A stretch of 64,000 nt of DNA, taken from assembly GCA_009617715.1 (NCBI GenBank), contig VTFK01000328.1, positions 1 through 64,000 on the forward strand. The letters run 5' to 3'. This document shows, in pieces, positions 59,277 to 64,000 of the stretch (the first letter of the stretch is position 1; the number at the start of each line of letters is the position of its first letter). The notes under the pieces were generated by a model. That model was given only the letters and a program-made list of their open reading frames with translations. It ran no database searches and was not told the DNA's origin. Source of the stretch: Plectrocnemia conspersa (Eukaryota > Arthropoda > Insecta > Trichoptera > Polycentropodidae). The position numbers and the translations under genes are program-made.

Positions 59277-60840
59277 TGAGTAACGATAATGATCGATAAT
59301 GAACGATCATTTTCGATAACGACAACGATAATTTTTCATTATCGATAATAAATTTTTCGATTATCGATCTCTAACGATAATGATCGATAATGAACGATAT
59401 TTTCGTTTGTTTAAGCGATATTTGGCGGGAAAATACAAAATAAAATAATGTTAACCAATGGCGCGCGAAATTATGCGCCTTTGACTTCACGTTTATGGCC
59501 GAACTAGTACTGATATTAGAAAAAGTGAGGGACATTTTGCTGATGATTCACTGACCGCTCAAAAAATATCTTGGAAAAGTGCTCACTGCTGATCTAACAC
59601 AACAACTCACGAAAGAATTCATCACGGAATTTCAGAGACAAATGGAACGAGTTTTGCCGAAACCTAGTACTGAAGAGCACCGTGTACGTATGGCCAATCA
59701 ACTTTACCCGTATTATAAGGGATTACCTCATACTCAGTTTAACAAAGAAGAGTCTACTCTAAGAAGATTTCTTGACTCATATCATCGTCGCAAGAGGTTA
59801 AACAGGATACTTCAACAAGGCAGCATATCGGACTGGCATCAACTCTTGCCCTCATGGATCAGTTGGTGGCTGAAAAAGCTCCCCATGCGACTCTAAATCG
59901 GACAAAATCGGCAGTGGAAAAGTAGTGGGACTCCTTCAAGATTTATCCCGGACCTTCATCTTATAAAATTTATGTATTGACCTGGTGGAAAGACTACAAC
60001 AGGATCTTCCCGTTGTTGGAGGCTGAAGCCAGAAAATGGCCAGAAAAGTGAACGGGTTTTTTCTGCTAGAGGAAACCTCGTAACATTTCAGAGTATAAGG
60101 TTTGACCTATCAAGTATTGAAAAGATCCTCTACACACAACCGAATCACAGTAAAGTCCGTATCACTAAATTCAACATTGGAATTCCTATTGCTAAAGAAT
60201 TAACTGTTGGAGAGAAGGATGATGAGGAGAGTGGACCATCATTTTTAACTCCAAGAAGTCATGCTGGTTCTTCAACCAGTGCAACAAGTAAGGACTCCCG
60301 CAACACTGTGAACGTGACTCCAAGAAAAGCTCAAGACAGTTACCGATAACTTAAAAAAAAAGTTACAAAAAATTGTGTATGCTCCAGATTCAGACTCAAA
60401 AGATGATGTTGTCAGCATTGGTCCTTCAGAGACTATCAGTGCAAGTTACACAGAATCAGAAGCAGATACAGAAACTGATTAAAGAGTCTAGAATTTAAAA
60501 AGTCATTAAATTAAGGTAAATTTTTTGAAATTTTCATATTTGTGATTTTTTGGCTTTAAGGATAATGTAATATTTTTATTATTTAATATTCTGGTCAATT
60601 TAATTTATAACTGGTAATTTCAGATAATTTTGTAATAATAATAATTTAATAAAAATTTGTTAACAAAAAAATTTTTTTATTACAAACGAAAGTTACAAAA
60701 TTTATTGTTAATTTTTGAGATTGTACAAAATTAGACTATATTTATATGAATATTAAACGATATTAGTCGATAACAAACGTTGTTTATAAAATATTTTTTT
60801 ATCGTTTCGTTCATTATCGATTCGAGCATTACGCTCCTTA
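59277..60840 (+). mobile_element. hAT transposon relic with inverted ends
   Basis: The left end contains a 27-bp block (taacgataatgatcgataat plus gaacgat) that occurs twice exactly, at 59281-59307 and 59372-59398. The right end carries tcgttcattatcga (60807-60820), the reverse complement of part of it, so the element has inverted termini about 1.5 kb apart. It encloses a broken transposase. An 8-bp target duplication could not be confirmed. Confidence 0.65.
59579..60480 (+). pseudogene. Broken hAT-type transposase
   Basis: An open piece (59579-59896) encodes about 105 residues beginning LTADLTQQLTKEF, with no diagnostic motif. Frames then shift. At about 59970-60055 the sequence reads VLTWWKDYNRIFPLLEAEAR, and at about 60060-60150 FSARGNLVTF ... 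SSIEKILYTQPN. Together these resemble the C-terminal dimerisation block of hAT transposases (WW, FP.L...AR, FS.AGN.VT, ...VE.LLFL). The intervening SER-V residues are lost at a stop. An acidic/Ser-rich tail ends at about 60480. Non-functional. Confidence 0.6.
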
Positions 60841-61019
60841 GTACCAACACAGATATTACAAAATACGTAAGGTATTAATGGCCAAAGCACAACTGACCAC
60901 GGTATTACATAATATCAAATATTAAAAGATAATGTGTAGGCGATATTTACGGTATTGGCTAATATATAATTTATGTGAATCATCCATACGTTTATCGAGA
61001 CAATAGAAAAAAAGAATTC

Positions 61020-61360
61020 TACGAAATATATCTAGGTCGCGATTATTTGGCCGAACAATGGGCGCGAAGGGGTTGATTGAACACGCCCGATCTCAACACA
61101 AAAACGAGTGTTCGAGGCAATTCATCAAAAGCGCGAGGTGAACGAGAAAACGCGTGTCTAGATTAAAGACTCTCACGGCACAAAAGAACGACGATAACCC
61201 CGTATTTCAGAGTAAGAAGACTCGAGACACATCCACAAGTGTGTTTGTGATTAATCGACAGTCGATTGAAAGAAGGATGTTCTTGTGAACCAAAGGCCAA
61301 TCTTGTCGATGTTGGTAATTCCACTCGACGCCATACATCCAGGTTTTATCGAATGGAAGG
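61020..61360. other. GC-richer unique block, non-coding
   Basis: All six frames contain stops within it. Composition (gcgcgaaggggttgattgaa, cgcgaggtgaacgagaaaac) is unlike the flanks and it has no repeat match here. It could be a 5' UTR/promoter or another conserved element; undecided. Confidence 0.3.
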
Positions 61361-62224
61361 AATCTTATTGATTTTGTTATTGTGGAGGCGGTTTAATACA
61401 ATTTAAATAAAATCTACTGTATGTACTAAATGTCGACATATTTTAAATCGATTGGAATATATGGGTCTCTTTGGAATTGAAAGTCGTTTGGGATTGTATT
61501 GTACACTGCAACAAATTGAACGAGACAGTCTCTTGAATTAGTTGTTGAGCAATATTATGGTATATGAATAAAATACGGTGCAAAATAACGCTGATTTGAT
61601 CAATTTTGTCAATGGTATTATCATCTTTATTAACTCGTGCCACAAAATACTGTTGACCACTTCATTACACCAAACGCTTGTCATCGTATTTTATTTACGA
61701 GCCCACGGGGCCTTTATATTGAAAAGCTTTCTCCAAAATAGACCCCTATCCTCCAGGGCTTACGTGGATCGAACCCAAATGCCAATTTAACACGCACATT
61801 GTAATAAGGTCTTTTAGAAAAACTCACACATACAAACTACAGTGTATATAAATCTTTCAACTTTATATCTACTGTAGAATTTGTTTACTCCAACGTTTCA
61901 TAATGTCCACAGCGTTCATGCTATCTATGTTTTATATCAAATTCGGACTCCTGTGCTTACAGCTCAACCGGACTGATTAAGTTTTCGCTATTAAGAAAAG
62001 TCTGAGAGAAACGAAAGAAAATTAATTACAAACTGTGTCTCAATCAAAATTAATTATCTCTATCAATTCAGGATGGCAATAAAGTAGTGAACAAATACGT
62101 TTTCCATGGTACGATAGTTGCTGAGATGGATTTGAGGTTTAGTGGCGAAATCAAAATATTGTAGAATTAAAATGTAAAGCTATACATAGTAATATAAGGT
62201 AAAAAACTTAATTTACATATTAAT

Positions 62225-62330
62225 TTATAGCTAATAGTGGATGCGAAGAGAGAAGCGGTGACTTGTGCGATCATCGCTTAGCTTCCTCTTGGTTGTAATC
62301 CAAGTTGAAAAGCTCTTAAAGATGCCTAAA
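62225..62330 (-). repeat. Repeat family E, copy E5
   Basis: On the minus strand it contains aagaggaagctaagcgatga and then gtcaccgcttctctcttcgc, the family core. It lacks the following tccag block. Confidence 0.55.
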
Positions 62331-62964
62331 AATTTCTAAGTAGCTGTTCAAGTGTCAATTCTATTAGAAGTAGACTCAGAATAGTTTTTAGAAAAAAATT
62401 CCAAGAATAAGTCCTCAGAGAAAGTAGTTCTTGGTTACTTGCGTTCCCTCTTAATGTGAGATTTTGGTGGTACGATAAACTACAATAAGATGGCGAGTAT
62501 ATTTTCAAAAAAAAATTCTATTAGCCACTTAAGTAGATTACGAACGGGCGTTTTAAGGGCTAACTAGAATGCACGAGTATGTTTTTTTAAAACAACGAAT
62601 ATTTTAATTCTTTCTAAATAATAACGTGTACTTTGTAACTTAAGCTGTTACAATTTTGCCCACGGTGGTGTCCCATTTTAACTAGGAAACGCATTTTTTC
62701 TTAAAATGTTAAAACGCTTTATTACAATTTGACTTGTTCTCTTTTATAATTAAATAGCATGAGTTAATCCCTTTAAATGTAAACAAAAAAACCCAACAAA
62801 ACTTATCCTAAGAATAAATTAATGTTATTCTATTGTTGTGAACGATTTTTTGCACGCTAAAATTCAATCAAACAATTAATTAAAAATTTCACAGTATATG
62901 TAAATTATATTTTTTTTATTTTTTTTACGGATAACCTAATACGTTTATTTTCACACAAATTTAA

Positions 62965-63575
62965 GGATCTTAGTCTCAAAACTTGTGTTGATTTACTGTG
63001 ACCAAAATGATCATCCAACTTTTTTAGATTTAGACTACATAAAAAGCCCTCGTTAAGAACACATAAATAACACGAGTTTTGTCCTTACTACAAATATTAT
63101 ATGTCATTAAGAGAATATTTCTTTGTTGCGAAATGGTCACGGATATAAAAAATCACTGAATTCAAAAGTCTTCCGCTACAGCATACGACCTTGGACAATG
63201 CCCATCGGGCAAACGTCGCTTTGTAAAGGCGTTTATCTATTACACCGTTCTAAGAAGCGATTGGCTGGATAATCGCTGCATAATTACAATTAGTCAGCAT
63301 GCTTTGCAGCCCTGAATACTTAAGCCTGGACTCCGATGAGGAGATGCGAAAATACGACCTAAGACTCCCAAACCCGATCATCGCAGCACGAGGAAATGCT
63401 TACTAAATAAGACCTTAGAGAACCTTCCGAACATCATCTCGCGCCTGCTTCTCCACCACCGCTCGAAGTACACATCATCTGACGCAATTGTAATATAAAC
63501 TAATAAAAACTCATACTAGAATCCACTCTGAATCTCACTGGCTACTAAATCATCATCCCCTAGGTTTTTCAAACT
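62965..63575 (+). repeat. Repeat family A, copy A6 (most complete)
   Basis: It has all landmarks in order: tctcaaaacttgtgttgatt and actgtgaccaaaatgatcat; aagccctcgttaagaacac; tatttctttgttgcgaaatg gtcacgg; ccttggacaatgcccatcgg gcaaacgtcgctttgtaaag; gcgattggctggataatcgc; and the right end ctcactggctactaaatcat. At about 610 bp it is the best copy in the window for deriving a consensus. Confidence 0.75.
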
Positions 63576-64000
63576 TTAAAATCACATTGTTTTACAAAAC
63601 ACTACAATATTTTAAATACTTTAAAACATAACAAAGTTACCATATGAAAGATGTACAACTATAATAAAAAAAAAATCTAGAAAATACCAACTTATGATGA
63701 TTGATCAGAATTATAATTATACAATAATTATTAATTTAGATCTTTCAGACACAGAAATGCTAGAGTGCATATGGAATTTAAACTCTAAGAATATAATATA
63801 ATTGTCATTGGTCTATTGTGCTTTTGTATATGTTACAGTGAATGTGTTTTTTTACAAGTATAATTATAATCTCACTGTTCTAGTCAAATCATATCTGAAT
63901 ACATTTTTAATGGTTGATATATTTCTACTAGTGAATATTTAATTTAAATTTTATGCTGCTCTTACATATTTTTGAAACTATGTAAATAGTATATTTGACA

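Overview
The window is AT-rich eukaryotic DNA with spliced genes, long introns and many decayed mobile elements. It looks like an insect genome. The main reasons are a KH-domain gene whose exon peptides resemble insect Sam68/qkr58E-type STAR proteins, Tc1, hAT and piggyBac-type relics, and a LINE 3' end with an (AATA)n tail. The order is not certain; a moth or butterfly is plausible but not shown.

The one confidently identified host gene lies on the minus strand between 13514 and 1742. Five exons join in phase with consensus splice sites: 13398-13514 and 13175-13321 (KH domain), 6431-6802 (post-KH helix plus a His/Val/Gln repeat tail), 1951-2032, and 1742-1836 ending in TAA. Together they encode the C-terminal 270 residues of a KHDRBS/qkr58E-like RNA-binding protein. 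The 5' exons (QUA1 and the first KH strand) were not found. They should lie to the right of 13514, possibly beyond the window, so much or all of 13.5-64 kb may be a 5' intron.

Region by region. 1-1741 is downstream flank or 3' UTR. 2033-6430 and 6803-13174 are large introns; the first holds a hairpin and a GC-richer island, the second an inverted pair of repeat-family A copies. 13642-15335 is a hAT-type insertion with a near-perfect 8-bp target duplication and a Tc1 transposase relic inside it. 16.5-20 kb holds a palindrome-ended, TTAA-flanked element. 21.9-23.1 kb and 28.25-29.65 kb are diverged tandem duplications. 34-47 kb holds scattered copies of repeat families C and E and an unexplained 198-codon open frame for a multi-pass membrane protein (39208-39804, minus). 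49.4-50.7 kb carries the second palindrome element and a LINE 3' end. 51.6-57 kb and 62.9-63.6 kb hold more family A copies. 59.28-60.84 kb is a hAT transposase relic with inverted ends.

No rRNA, tRNA, CRISPR or bacterial-type features were seen. Apart from the KH gene, nearly everything interpretable is repeat-derived. Repeat families A, B, C and E were defined only by comparing copies inside this window.
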